64,000 nt of DNA from Marasmius tenuissimus. Its lineage: Eukaryota > Basidiomycota > Agaricomycetes > Agaricales > Marasmiaceae. The stretch is from the NCBI GenBank assembly GCA_029532415.1, contig JAQOTA010000046.1, positions 1,674,001-1,738,000 on the forward strand. The letters run 5' to 3'. The position numbers and the translations under genes are program-made. The notes under the pieces are model-generated. The model had not been told where the DNA came from and made no database searches. It was given only the letters and a program-made list of their open reading frames with translations. This document shows positions 1 to 11,700 of the stretch, piece by piece. Position 1 is the stretch's first letter, and every line of letters begins with the position of its first letter.

Positions 1-3000
1 CCCGGCGCTCACTATCTATCAAGTATGCAGCCGGGTATGCAGCCAGGTATGCAGCCGTATATGCAGCCGGGTATGCAGCCGGTTTTGCCGCCTCTCCAAC
101 CCCTCCCTCCTGCTCAGTCTGCCTCGACCGCTCCTTCGACTTCGACTGTGGTCGCCAATGCACCACCAATGTCGGTCCATCCTGTCGCTGATATATCATT
201 GACGTCGAATCATTCCCCCCCAGTAGCCGTCTCTACTGCGGAGGCTGTACCAGCAGCGCCAGAGAAGCCTCGTGATTCTCCAGTGCCCGTTGCTGACACT
301 CCGCTTGCTCTGGTTCCCGATCTGACGTCCTCCACTAAGCCCTCTGAGTCGCAGAGTACGAAGGGCATTCGACCTCAACCCCGCGCAGCCAGCAGTGGTG
401 GAAGACCCTCTCAGGATGATCTTCGCGCCCTTGAAGATCTACGTACCGAATTTGATGCAAAGGTGCAAGCCCTCTCCAACTCTACGGGCCTGACCATCCA
501 TTACATCCACGACTTCCTCGTCCAGACTGTGAAGGGCCAACGGGATCTGAATACCTGGAATAAATTCCAGCCGTACGCACTTGACGATGATAACTTCAAG
601 AGGGAAATAGTAGAGAGATTGGCCGGCACCTCATGCCCCCATTTAACTGGTGAGTACGGCCTGAACTCGTCGTATATCCCTATAATAGACTTCTTTCGAC
701 AGGTATCAAAACAGACACTACGTCTGTGCAGATTGAGACGGCATACCATAGCTTCATGGCGGAGCACGGAATAGACGATGCCAAGGTTGTCCTTGCATTT
801 TGGCATGACGCCCATGAGGTCGAGACTACCCAGACGAAGGGCTCAAGAAAGCGGATCTTCAACACGGCTGTCAGCCAGGTCACCAGTTTGGTCAGTAGAA
901 TATTGATTCCTTTTGCCAGCCTGGACTCACCGGCTGTTGTAGGCAAAGACAATGCGCAACAAGCATTCGATTTACGTGTATTGCCTGATGACTGGTGGCA
1001 TCATTGGCACCGACCAGGAGCTCTCGGCCATCGTTCAGCTTGGTGAAAGTCAGGGTGTGAGTCACTGACCATCGACCGCCGTCAGATTATAAATCCTGAT
1101 CATCTTTTTCACAGTTTGCGAACACTGGTTTTTTATTCGGAGATATACCCTTGCAGTCGATGTTCAAAGCACACGTAACGTAAGTTCAACTGTTCATCGT
1201 CGAGTGTCAATTGACTAATAGCTTTTATATCCATAGCGATGGTCTTGCTGTGACCTATACAAATAACCAGCTCGCTGCAATAGCTCGTGAGAGAGGGCTG
1301 ACACTTACCGGACGTGGCATAGACGAACTCGAGGTGGAAAGAGATATCCCCAAGGGTCCCACGAACATAAAGGGCGCTGCATCAGGTAGTGGGTCAACGA
1401 AGATCGTCAAGGCGACCTCATCAGCTACCATCGCCAAACCGAAGGACAGACATGACATCCTTGCGTTAGTCAAGGGCCGCCTCGGTATGTTCTGTTCCAT
1501 CTCATTTTTACGTTGCTCTGATCATCTGGTCGCAGCGGAAGACATTGGTTCCTTCAGCAAAAAGGGTACTGCGCTCTACTGGGCAACGCTTGCCGAGCAG
1601 TGTCTTCAGGATGGTGTTCAAATCACTGGATACCCTCCAAACGCAAACTACCCGTGGTCACTCCTCAAGTTGCCGCCAAACGAGCGTACCCGCGGAATCA
1701 AAAGTATGTCGAAGGACGATCAAGACCTCATCATCCAGGCATGCATAGAACCTAAGGGTTCGGAATACCGGCTCGGGTTTTCGAGAGTTACCAGCGCAGG
1801 TAAGCCATGTCATCCCACAACTTGATGCAAACGCTTAGTGCTTGTTAGACCTCGAACACGATCGCGTGCCCATTCTCATCACTGCCCCCGACGAAGATGG
1901 GGAGAAGACCGAGGTCCTATTTTCTGACCTCACAGACTTCCTGAAACCCAAGAAGATGGTCCACTTCAAGACCGAAGATGTGGCTATCGCTGTCAGTTCG
2001 ACGTCCGCACCATCTACACCATCCCCTCGAAAAGCTGGTCTTCGAGTTAGCAAGAACGCCGCAGCCCGGGCCGATGACAATGAGTTTGACGAACTGGCAT
2101 CGTCGACCTCAGGAACGGAGGATGAGGCACCAACGCCTCAAGCAAAGAAGGGCCAAGGACAGCCACCCCCGCCAAAAAAGACTAAAGGTACCATTGCTCC
2201 ATCCCTGACTCACATACTTCATACCCATCTTATAAAAACAACTCGACAGGCGTTCGGAGTAAGATCTGCTCCGCGGAAACAATTGAGGATAGCGATGAGA
2301 TGTTGTCCGGTACGTCGTCTAAGTTTATTTGTTAGTCTTCCCCGAATACTCAACAACATGTATACACAGGGAGCATGAGCACCACGTCGCCATCGAAGGC
2401 TCATCGACGGACTCGCAACCAGTCATCGAGGTCCGCTGGCGTTACGGCAACCACTGCTAGCTCATCAGAGCAGCCCAAAGGTACATTGCTTCTACTATTC
2501 TAACCTACGAATTCTACGCTAATACGATACGTTGTAGTCGTTAGGAAATCGTCATCTGGTCAGGAGCCCGGTCCTAAGACCACATCCGAGTTCCGAACTG
2601 CTCAGCTCGCTGCGGCGGCAGCGTCGCCAACGAAGCCGGCCCCCCCTCAGAAACTCACCATGGATGACTTGAAGGATGGTGACTTCAAGCCACTGAATCT
2701 TTCAACGAAACGTCCAGCACAGGTGGCCGAGGAAACATCTTCGGCAAAGAAGAAGAAACCCAATGTTTCGCCGGCACCGCCTACTCCTGGTGCACACGCA
2801 CCACTTGCAGCAGCGCAACCAATGCCAACGATAGTCCATCGTCAGCTACCTCCATCGGCTCCTACCTCGACCATCGTCGTCGGACCACCATCGCTTCAGC
2901 AAGGGGCATCTTCATCCCCTCCACCGGTTCCTCACTCGACCATTCAACATCATCCGAGCATTGCCATCGCTGGACCACCATCACATCATCTCCAGCCTCA

Positions 3001-3271
3001 CCAAGGGACATTCTCCCATTCCCCATACTGGCAATATCCCGCGTATCTACCGCAACAGGCCTACCCTCACCCTCATTCTCAGAACCCTACGGCATTTCCC
3101 CCAGGTACAAACCCAAGCCCGATGATGCAGAGCGCCTATGTGGGGGTGCCATCAACGCTGCCTCCTTGGACCTCGATGACGCCAGAGCAGCAGCACAAAA
3201 TGCAGGAGTATTATAACTCCCTTGCTGCCCAACCGCAGTCGTCAGCGGGGGGGTCTGGGCAACAGCAATAG
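1..3271 (+). CDS. Hypothetical low-complexity protein, possibly 5'-partial
   Basis: I do not recognise this gene. Ten exons join in one frame: <1/25-649, 703-890, 943-1056, 1115-1179, 1237-1484, 1536-1799, 1849-2187, 2250-2309, 2370-2480 and 2538-3271, each bounded by GT and AG. From the ATG at 25 this gives 915 aa. The frame is open to the window edge, so the true start may lie upstream. The N-terminus carries four or five tandem MQPG/MQPY units followed by a Pro/Ser/Thr-rich stretch. The central part (exons 2-6) looks globular and contains a segment reading GGIIGTDQELSAIV. The rest is disordered, with Lys-rich, acidic Ser-rich and, at the C-terminus, Pro/Gln/His-rich tracts. The composition (short KKKK patches, long disorder) would suit a nuclear scaffold or regulator, but that is a guess. 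Codon use looks like that of a normal host gene. Confidence 0.75.
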
Positions 3272-4973
3272 GCGATCAACTTGTGGTCCATCCCTGACTT
3301 TCTTGAGGTGCCTCATTTACTTCCCGTGTGAAGCGCAGTGAGAATGTATGTTTTATGTCACCCGATAGCCTTCTTTTCACCTTGTTGCTTCAACTATCGA
3401 CTTGGTACTGTAATTTCTTGTAGCCAGAGTACTCGAGTATATACATAATTGTAGAAAATCAATATTACTTGCGATGCCAATCCATCTCAATTCGCACGAA
3501 GAGCTTGAGTCTTGGAATCAATGAAATAGAGTCGACAAGCCGCTGGGCGACGGCCTCCTCTGCCTAAGTCCAGGACTGCGGACCTTAGACGAATCGACAC
3601 TGCGATGAGGCAAAGATGGACCGAACACCCCGGACCCATTAGACCGTGGACGCCCTCTCACGATAGCCATCGACACTTTACTTACCAAAAATATGGATAA
3701 TCCCCCGCCGTCGATCCACCGATTCGCATTTGATGTCATCAAAGTCCATAGTATATCCTCGAATACAGAAGTAGCAACTATATTAGTAGAGCAGCGGACA
3801 ACGTCGAGTATGGTCATGGTCGTATGCGGGATAAACGGGGCATCGGGAGTACTGTGAATGAGTCGATCGACGAGCCCTCGACTACCTAAGTAGAATATTG
3901 TCCGCAGAGGGCTCCCGACGCTGATTCAAAGGCACCTTCACATCTTCGAAGGTCCTCAAGTGCGTAACAATTCAATGAGCGTGGATGATGTGCATCGAAC
4001 AGGTGGTGCGATCATATGCTCGGCCGCTTGTGTTGTGTTTGTCGTCAAGAGCAGGGTGAACGACATATCTTCGACGATGGTTGAGATTCGAGAGTATCGA
4101 CGGTGATACGGATAGGCGACAGACAGGTCGCGCGATTGAATCGATTGCCGCCCTTTGTGTCGTTGAGAGTAGGGAGAACGATAAAAAGCATTGTTTTCCT
4201 GTTTGTGCTCTGCAGGGTACAAATTTGGGAGAGACGGTCTGATTTTTGCTGGATGGTGCGCGTCGACGGTGGTGGTGAGCAGCAGCAGAGATGTGACGGC
4301 ATCGATTAGCTCGACCCGAACGGAGGCCTCTTAGGCCCCTTTCCCACGTACAAAGAACCCCCCCAATTAGGCCTTCCGCATGTGTCACAAGTGATGCCTA
4401 AGGTGATGCTGCTGTTCACGCGCACGGGTCACGAAGACCAGATGACCTACAGGCACGGTCCAGGCCGCAGGCGCCCACACCAACAACACCGGTGGAGACT
4501 AGATGTCTCAACTACAGCACAACCTACCCCCTTCCACAACCGGTTCTGCTAGGCCCTTGAAATTTTCTCTGAGGTACCTGTTCACATTCCCTCTTAATGT
4601 GACATTGCCAGTCTTGATATGCCAATTCAAGACGACGGGGTACCCGAGGCCTTTATCGTGCCCGAAGATGGAGATGATAACATGCTAGATAATTATGATC
4701 CTTCGTATCAATGACTGTTTCACGCACTGTAACCCCGGTTTAACTCAATACTTACCAACCACCAAACCCACTTGCACATCCGAGAGTGTTGAAGACCATA
4801 CCACAGATAATGAAAACCCCACAGATGTATATCATTGGCTCATGAGAAGATACTGGAAAGTATCTGTCGAAAGGGCATGGTTGCATCTGTGCCGTAGTGT
4901 GCGACTGAAATGGCCATCGCACGAGCTACGGACCCCTGCAGTTCCTAAATGGGACCACGGCAGGTTTCACATC
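3272..4973. other. Intergenic region, nothing recognised
   Basis: This stretch follows the stop at 3271 and precedes the P450 relic. Short open frames occur on both strands, but none shows a domain, a splice pattern or a paralog in the window. Tandem copies of a short catcttaca unit occur near 4970-4990. Confidence 0.5.
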
Positions 4974-5200
4974 TTACATCTTACATCTTACACGATACTC
5001 GTCGTCCACATCGATATAACAAGGTCCACCAGACCCCGAGACGGGCTGCCATCGTTGTACTTCCCGTAGAATGGCTTCCATGTAATCCAACAACTCATGT
5101 TCTCGGAGATCTGGTGATCTCCCGTCTCCGACGACGCGATCGATTTCGGCCTGAGCTTTACGTTGGGTTTCGGGGTAGAGAAGAATACTACACGCCCTAC
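4974..5200 (-). pseudogene. Cytochrome P450 relic (K-helix region)
   Basis: On the minus strand, about 65 residues match the K-helix exon of the four P450s in this window. They run from [20 protein letters not shown] through [14 protein letters not shown], which contains the ExxR motif (EVQR), to a degraded DVDDEYR. Upstream, where the I-helix AGTDT motif should be, the similarity is lost. Downstream, the frame ends without an IPK segment, a heme-binding exon or a C-terminus. It is therefore a single decayed exon fragment. It lies outside the Gly/Tyr-rich gene, in the position where the right-hand copy of the locus ends, so it may be debris from the same duplication history. Confidence 0.8.
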
Positions 5201-6303
5201 GGGGTTGCTCCCGCGAAAGTTTGCCACAAGTCGAGAATATTACGAAGTTTGTCCCACATATTGAGGAGATCACGAACTGTTCGCTGTCTTGTGCTCGAAA
5301 CCCTTGATGTTTCACGAAATAGCAGTTCATTCGGAACCACCGGGCTTGGACTCAGCGCAGCCCTCTAAAGCTCCAGGCAAGTTGTGTTGGTGATGTGGTG
5401 GTGATTGAAAAGAGGGATGACAATAACGCGATCAACTCCCGCCATCGGACCCGACGACTGGGCGCCCCGAAAGCCCGTGAGACGCGACCTAGAGTCGCGA
5501 CTTGGCTGAAGACTCGGCTGAATTCGCAGATTGACGGTGCCGGCTTATGGGACGGTCCTTTTGGGAGCCAAGTTCCAAGTTGTGTGCCGAATTCTGTGTG
5601 CGTGGGCGTAACCTTCTGCGCGCAAGAGATTCAGATACGTTGATTCGATTCGGTAGGTCCATCCGTCATGTTGCAATAGAATGAAGGCTGAGAAGCAGGC
5701 CTATAGCTGCCTTGGCTGTGACAATTGCAAGCAGATATATGCTTGCCATTGTTGAGGTAGGAAGATGCTTCGCGTCCAGCTGATAACGTGCGGCCTGCGA
5801 TGCCAATCAAACTTCAGGACCAGTATGAACTCATTTCTCATTGAAAGAAAATACGCACCGCAGGTACTCCTGTCTTCCTTTTCCTACAAATATCGCGTCT
5901 TGACTGACCACATTCAGAAATCCCGGGTCAAAGAGAGTGGTTTTGGGAGAAGAGGAAGAAAACACGACGAAAACCTTGAAGAAATTGCCAGGGACGCTTT
6001 CGATACACCTTCTTGAGTCTGAGTGCGAAGAGTCGTAAAGAATAGAGAAGAGAGAATTGATGGTTGGTTGGGGATATGATGGTGGTAAAGGAGCAACTTG
6101 TAGTTGACTCGTGACTATTTACGCTTCATCCAGTCGATCAAAAAATGGAGAATCAGACCTGTTCCAAATTCACCAACAAAGTGGTAGAAGAGCAAAACAT
6201 ATTGTACACATTTCAGTCCAGTACACAAGAATACTAATCGATATCGCAGGGAGTCATGATTATACTGTTACATGAGCAATCTCACAGATTCTCGAACTTC
6301 CGT
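5201..6303. other. Intergenic region with a duplicated 3' flank
   Basis: No gene is supported here. The last part, about 6160-6300, is the downstream flank of the minus-strand Gly/Tyr-rich gene. It resembles 63,680-63,830 read in reverse, sharing for example agcaatctcacag/agcttgctcatgtaac-type stretches and the atgattatactgttacatg segment. It therefore belongs to the inverted duplication. Confidence 0.5.
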
Positions 6304-6949
6304 TTAATAGCCGTATCCTCCATACCCTCCATGGCGCCCGTGGCCACCATAACCACCGTATCTTCCGTGTCCGTATCCACCATAACCGCCGTATCCTCCA
6401 CGTCCATAACCACCACGGAAGCCCTGTTCAGCACGCTTGTAGTGACCGTAGCCGCCAGAGCGGTGACCGTATCCGTATCCTCCACGACCACCATATCCCC
6501 CACGGCCGCCATAGCGTCCACCGTAGCGCCCGCCATGTCCACCATAGCGATTTCCGTAGCCGCCACGGTAGCCTTGTACTTCGCGCTTGTTGATATCTTC
6601 CCCGTCGTCATATTCATCGTCCTTATCATCATCGTACCCATCATCTTCACCATCATAGTCGTCGTAGTCATTGTCCTTTCCATCGTCGTAGCCACCATCT
6701 TGGTTGTCATTGTAACCCCCATAACCACCATGGTCGTAGTCACCGCTGATGCCCTTGGTTTCGTCGGCTTTTTGAGCGACTGCGGTGGTGGACTAGTCAA
6801 ATGGTATTTTAGCACGAAGCTCGGCTCTGTCACGCATCAACACGCGTAGAAAGAGCACGTACGGTATCAGTAGCATTTGCATTGGCAGCCTGGACACTAG
6901 TCACGACTAGCAAGAGCAGTGGGATGAATTTGGCAGAGATGAAGCGCAT
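6304..6949 (-). CDS. Secreted Gly/Tyr-rich protein with two KR sites (left copy)
   Basis: Two exons (6949-6863 and 6792-6304) encode 191 aa. The start at 6949 was chosen because it opens directly into a signal peptide: MRFISAKF, a Leu/Val core, then VQA-like cleavage near residue 21. Residues 43-97 are Asp/Gly/Tyr-rich and strongly acidic. The remainder is basic and Gly/Tyr/Arg-rich, with GGYGG and RYGG units. Dibasic KR pairs at 98-99 and 148-149 are each followed by a similar start (EVQGYRGG and AEQGFRGG). They would release pieces of about 48 and 42 residues if kexin cuts there. There are no Cys residues in the mature part. I know no named family for it. The layout (signal, acidic pro-region, KR, repeated basic peptide) resembles Kex2-processed fungal repeat proteins or glycine-rich antimicrobial or structural proteins. 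The second copy is at 62,989-63,679. The high-scoring antisense frame over this gene is a composition artefact. Confidence 0.85.
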
Positions 6950-7034
6950 TCTGATGAAGAGTTCTGAGTTATCGATGGATAAGAGCACTGAGCAAGAGAA
7001 AGATTCTGAGGAGACCAGAAAAGACACACCGTGG

Positions 7035-7042
7035 TTTTTATA
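7035..7042 (-). promoter_or_regulatory. TATA box of left Gly/Tyr-rich gene
   Basis: On the minus strand, TATAAAAA lies about 86 bp upstream of the ATG at 6949. The surrounding ATCGTATAAAA is preserved in front of the other copy (62,896-62,902), in an otherwise conserved promoter. Confidence 0.6.
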
Positions 7043-7600
7043 CGATCCATGTCCCAGTCACTCTCCTCAAAACCTCCGATTCAGCTAGATGACTTCAAGT
7101 TCCAGACGCAGTAGCGCTATGTTCAAATTTCTGAGAGCTTATCTTGACGACGAGACCGTGCTGTGAGACGCCAAGCAATTCATTTTCCTCATCTCGGCGA
7201 GTCTTGAGAGGAAGTAGCGAGAAAGGCAAAACGAGGGAAGATAGCAACGACGGTCGTGGTCCTGGTGAAAGATTGAATTTGCTTGTCCCGGTCCGCCGCG
7301 GATGTCATGCCAAAGCGGTGTTCCCACGCCTCAATTTACCCCAAGAATCGAGTCGGGTTGTAACTCTTGTTTTATGATCGTCAACAGAGGGTCTATAGTG
7401 CATCAGATTCCCTCGAGAGACACTCAAGTCAGATTTCAGGTCACTCGAGGGGTGCCAGAGCATTGCCGCCTTGGATAGGCCTCGAAAGCTTCAAGAGCGC
7501 TCGAGTTGAGTCTCAATTCTCGTCAAGGCTCTGGCTACTGTCTCCGAAAAAGGCTACAAGCCAATCGAATGTGCACCCATAACTGCCAAGGATCTCGTCC
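7043..7600. repeat. Inverted-duplicated promoter flank, left arm
   Basis: This non-coding stretch matches about 62,370-62,890 in reverse orientation. Shared blocks include gagacgccaagcaattcatt against the Gly/Tyr-rich gene's right-hand flank, gtcttgagaggaagtagcga, and a ccaatcgaatgtgcaccca block near 7560. The similarity extends at least 600 bp beyond the gene, so the duplication carried its promoter region. Confidence 0.7.
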
Positions 7601-8394
7601 CAAAGCGCATAAATTATTTCAGAAGTAGCGGCTCGAGTGCAGGATGTTCATTCTAACCAAGATTTGCTCAGTGACCTCGCACGACTGTCCCGCATCATTT
7701 AACAGCTCGGAGAGCTCAGGGAGATCTTAGCCTCGGCCTTCCCGAAAGATGTAAATAATTCTTCAATACACCAGAGTCCGGGCAAGTGTTCATTGATATT
7801 TTTCCTTCCAAGAAATAGCCGGAAGGACCCAGTACTAATTCCTCTCAGTATTTAGATATAGTCCCATTAGTGCGACATGAGATCGAAGGGAGTCACCGGC
7901 TGTCTGAGTACGTTGCGGTTAGTCGGAGTGTTTCCTGGTAAATCTTCTCGTAGATACCAATCCTCGATCCCCTAGATCGGGCAAAAATTCAGGGAGGGCT
8001 GTGAGTCTTGCGACTCCCGTAGAGAGCACATTCTCGATGTAAATCATTTGGGTGTTACAGGCAGTATGAATATATGAAAAGGTCACAGAGCCTCCTCCCT
8101 CGACCTCGACGACTGCACTTGGCATCGGCCGAGCCCAGAAAGTCGGAATTCTTAGATCCAACGGTTCAAAACCAAGCGAATTACTGCTCCGTGCGGAAAA
8201 TGATTTCGAGGAGGCTCCAGTCCGAAAACTAAGGATGAATACGAAGGCGTACATTACTTGAGCAGACTTGGAGTTGGTAGTTTCCCCTGACATGGTTCGC
8301 TTATGCCGCATTTCACGTTGGACGTTATAAGCGAATGTTATTGAGATCTCAGATCCGATACATACTGTGTGCTTGAAGTACATCAAAATATCAT
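7601..8394. other. Intergenic region, nothing recognised
   Basis: A minus-strand open frame covers 7919-8485 but has no domain, no paralog and no splice support. It runs into the SINE-like sequence. I see no gene. Confidence 0.4.
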
Positions 8395-8530
8395 CGATTA
8401 TTTTATTTTTTTTGGTTTGAGTCGGACGACAAGGTCGTCTTCTCGTACCCGCTTTGTGGGTGGTCGGGGGTTGAAACCCGGCCAATAAGAAGATGTACTA
8501 CCCCTCACTCAGGGGTTAATATCCAAAAAG
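8395..8530 (-). repeat. Possible tRNA-derived SINE fragment
   Basis: Read on the minus strand, there is an A-box-like TGAGTGAGGGGTAGTAC. About 32 bp further comes a B-box-like GGGTTTCAACCCC (one extra T against GGTTCRANNCC). A GC-rich body follows and then an A-rich tail (AAAAAAAATAAAATAA). This order suits a pol III-type short interspersed element. There is no second copy in the window, so the call rests on motif order only. Confidence 0.35.
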
Positions 8531-8688
8531 AAAATTTTCATCCACCGCGAGGAAAAAATATTATGAACACTACGAAGATAATCCACCTTCTACATATGAT
8601 CACAAAGATGGTCATCGGCGTCACAGGCCACAAAGAGCGTAGCCAAAACTCGTAGGGTTCCCACCCAGTTCCTCCAACTAATCATGCT

Positions 8689-11600
8689 CTATACTTCACG
8701 ACCCCAACTTCCAAGTTGTACCCTGCGTGGCGCCCCCGAAGCGATTGCCTGAGGTCTGAACATGGCCGTGTCGTGATAGTCCGGAGAGGCCTCGCGGATG
8801 GAGGCCACGCGGTCGTCGGTGTCCAGCGGCTCGTCCGATATCATTAGAAATTCAGAGGGTCCTAGAGGGGTAGGAGGCCGGGTGTCGGCGACACTAGCAT
8901 CTGAACCGGAAACACCAACTCCCTCCGTGTAAACCTCCTCCTGCTCCAAGTCATCGACTCCCCCCGTATACGTCCCAACCAACTCTTCCACCTCTTTGAG
9001 ACGTTTGATGGAATCCAGCAACTTAGTTCTCTTCTCGGCAATCTCCTTGTTCTCGTCCATCAAGACTTCGACCCGTTCATGTGAAGTCTTATCCATGATC
9101 TCGGTGCGAAGCTGTTCAGTGAGGCTGTCATTGAAATCTCTATTCAGCTTGTGCTCGATACGGCGGGGAATCACGTCGATGAAGCGCTACAGGGTCCCGA
9201 GAACGGGTCAGAATCGAGAAAGCGAACAGCGAAGCGCAGCACGAACCTTGAATGCAACCTTCCAATACGCACGAACGCTCGCCATCAATTCCAACTCACC
9301 GGACCAGTCCCAGCTGTGGTTCATAGTATCACAAGCCGCCGTGAGGCGAGACTTCCAAAGCTCCTTCTGAGAGGCATAGTAATGGACGTTCTGAGTGTGA
9401 AGGGGGCTCTTCTCTTCCTTCAGCGCCTCTTCAACCGCTTTACGAGTAAGTTCGTAACAAGACTTGTAATTGTCGAAAGTCGCTTTCCTATAGGATCGGA
9501 TGCAAAGGCGATTAGCATGAAAATGATAATTGTCGCCAACAGAAGTAATGACGACGAACCTCACGAGTTCCCGAAGCTCATCGTAGTCCCGGAAATGTTC
9601 CTTTATCAGTTCCTCAAGGACCTTCCAAGAGTTCTCAAAGACCTTTGAGGCGCAAACCTCAGTCGGTCGCGTCCATTGAGAGATGGAAAGGTCGACTAGG
9701 GTGATGGTTGCTTGGAAAGGGACGTGACCAGGAAGCTCCCAACCGATAGATCTACTAGTACATCAGCGGACGTGGCGCAAGAAATGCAGGAGGAACCACG
9801 AACTCATTGATAACGTCCCTCACATCCCTCAGACTGAGCTTCTTGTGGAACTGAGGATGTCCCTTCTTCTCCCACTCAGGAACAGATTTCGAGTCGAAGG
9901 ATTCGTCATGGTGAAGTAGATCCTTCCATTCGTCCTGATGTCTCATTGTCGGAAGGTCTGCGGTACTCGTAGAAGGGACAAACTCGATCCCGGTTCGCCA
10001 AATGTCCACCTTGAAACTCGCATATGTTGCCCGATTCCTCTGCACAAATGTCTGACGATGACTTTCGCCTTTGACGACGCTGTCGACAGCTCGTAAGAAC
10101 TGGTCAAACAGACGCCTCATCCGAATATTTGCGGGATCGACCGGCAGAGGCGGAAGACTTGTAAGCTCTGCTTCATGCTGTTGAAGGAGTGTCGCTACCT
10201 GTTTCCTGAGTTTCGGAAGACTAGATCGGTGTCAGCACCCTAGCTCTTGTCATGAACAAACGGTAAGAAACTACGTACTTTGACTCAATGAGGTCAACTA
10301 ACAACTTGCTTAGGCTGGAGACGAGATTCTGCACACCGAACGCATTCCGGTTTGCAACATCGCTCCAAGGCGGCGAGTTGTAGCAATCCTCCACCTTGGT
10401 CAAGAACGCCTGACTGTCCATCTTGCGATCTTCGTCGTTAGGCAAGCGTACACAGTAGTAGCCATGCTTGAGCTTGCTACCCTCCCCATCGAGGATCTTC
10501 TTCCAACGCCGCTGAGCCCCGGTATCACCTAATCCGACATTATCAGGCTTCGTGAGGGCGACTGTAGATGTGTGGTCAATGTTACCAAATCAAGCATGAT
10601 GGGACAGGGTTACGCACCAACAGTCCTCACGCCACTTGAATCGTACTCTGTGGCAAATCTCATGGCCTCTTGTCCTTCCATCTCGCCTGCAAATCGATAG
10701 TCAGAAGAGCCCTATGAGCATCCGATGGTACGAGCACAGACCGGTCATCGGTATAACCACCAGAATGACAGTATTGCTATCTTTGCCTCCCACAATAGAC
10801 GATCGGATAAGGTTCTTGACAAGCTTGATGGCTGCCGGGTCCTTGGTATTGTAGATGAGCCCTGTAATATAATTCTGTGAGCGAAAGGTAGATCACGAAT
10901 AAGGGCACGGTGCCTCACCAGGTAAATCGATGAACGTCAGAGGCGTAGCGTCCGGGCCCTTTACGTCCACTCCAACGATGTTCTTCGAAAAATGTAAGGC
11001 TTTCTCGTCTGATTCTAGCAGGGCTTTGGTTTCGTCGGCGTTCATTTTGTGAAACTCCGAGGGGCTTCGGTGGCCAAGACACAGAACAGCTGCCTGAGCG
11101 CGTCGGATCCACAGTTCGAGTTCACCGGGGTTGGTGATCCCGCTCTTGAAGTCAGGCCTGCGAGGTTGACTGAGTTCGTTGCCATTCGCGTCGTAGTTCT
11201 CCCGGAGATAGATATCGCAGGACCAGGTGCTTGCGGTAGAGGTGGTGCATTCCATCGGGCACCTGTTTGGCGTGTTAGAATGTTCGGTAGCATTGAAAGC
11301 CCGATGACAGTGGACGTACCTCGTACATGTACCATCATCCCTCGGAACAGTGATCTAAACAGAGTCAATATTGATTATACGCGCATCGAGAATCAGAGAA
11401 TAACTCACCTTTGAGATCGCCTCGATCAAGGAGCTTTTCCCAGCTATGGTAATGATTAGTTTAAATTTCTTCCCTCCAAACCGGCGAGCTCACAGGACTG
11501 TCCACCAATTACCGCGATCTTTGGCAAGTTGAACTCGAAGTTGCCGCTGGAGAGACCAGGTGAGAGCGATAGAAGTCCGCCGAGAAAGAGCCTTACCCAA

Positions 11601-11700
11601 GGGAGTCGATCTTCAAATTCAAAGCTATCAACTCTTGAGCCCGCTTCGCGTATTGAGATTCTCCAATGTGTTCAGCTGTTTCGGATGCGGATTGGGTCAT
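8689..11700 (-). CDS. Dynamin-like GTPase (left copy)
   Basis: About twelve exons encode roughly 800 aa. The start at 11,700 (MTQSASETAEHIGES) matches the paralog at 54,622. GTPase motifs in order are G1 GGQSSGKSS (split by an intron between the two Ser), the T-containing switch in VPRDDGTCTR, G3 DLPG (then an intron and LIYN) and G4 TKPD. Next come a helical middle/stalk region (LRKQVATLLQQH-type segment, SFDSKSVPEWEKKGHPQFHK) and a GED-like helical C-terminus (HERVEVLMDENKEIAEKR, LKEVEELVG). The last 80 residues are disordered and differ from the paralog. All exons I checked are open, so the gene looks intact. Dynamin-family proteins self-assemble on membranes and use GTP to remodel them. 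The particular target here is unknown. The upstream region matches that of the right copy. The protein is not one of the standard Vps1/Dnm1/Mgm1 types that I can name. Confidence 0.88.

Noticed and set aside
6282..6833. Minus-strand Met/Thr/Val-rich frame
   Set aside because: It is a shifted frame of the same repeats; the correct frame follows from splicing exon 1 to 6,792. The same applies to 63,105-63,701.
6256..6849. Plus-strand frame rich in Val/Ile/Thr that looks like a membrane protein
   Set aside because: It is the antisense of the Gly/Tyr/Asp repeats. The minus-strand gene has a signal peptide, an intron and a paralog with frame-preserving changes. The same holds for 63,089-63,850.
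6304..6949. Gly/Tyr-rich protein as a dikaritin-type RiPP precursor
   Set aside because: There are only two KR units, they are long and not exact repeats, and no UstYa-type gene is present. Kexin processing is kept, but the RiPP label is not supported.
7919..8485. 188-codon minus-strand frame as a gene
   Set aside because: No domain, no splice support, no paralog in the right arm, and it overlaps the SINE-like sequence.
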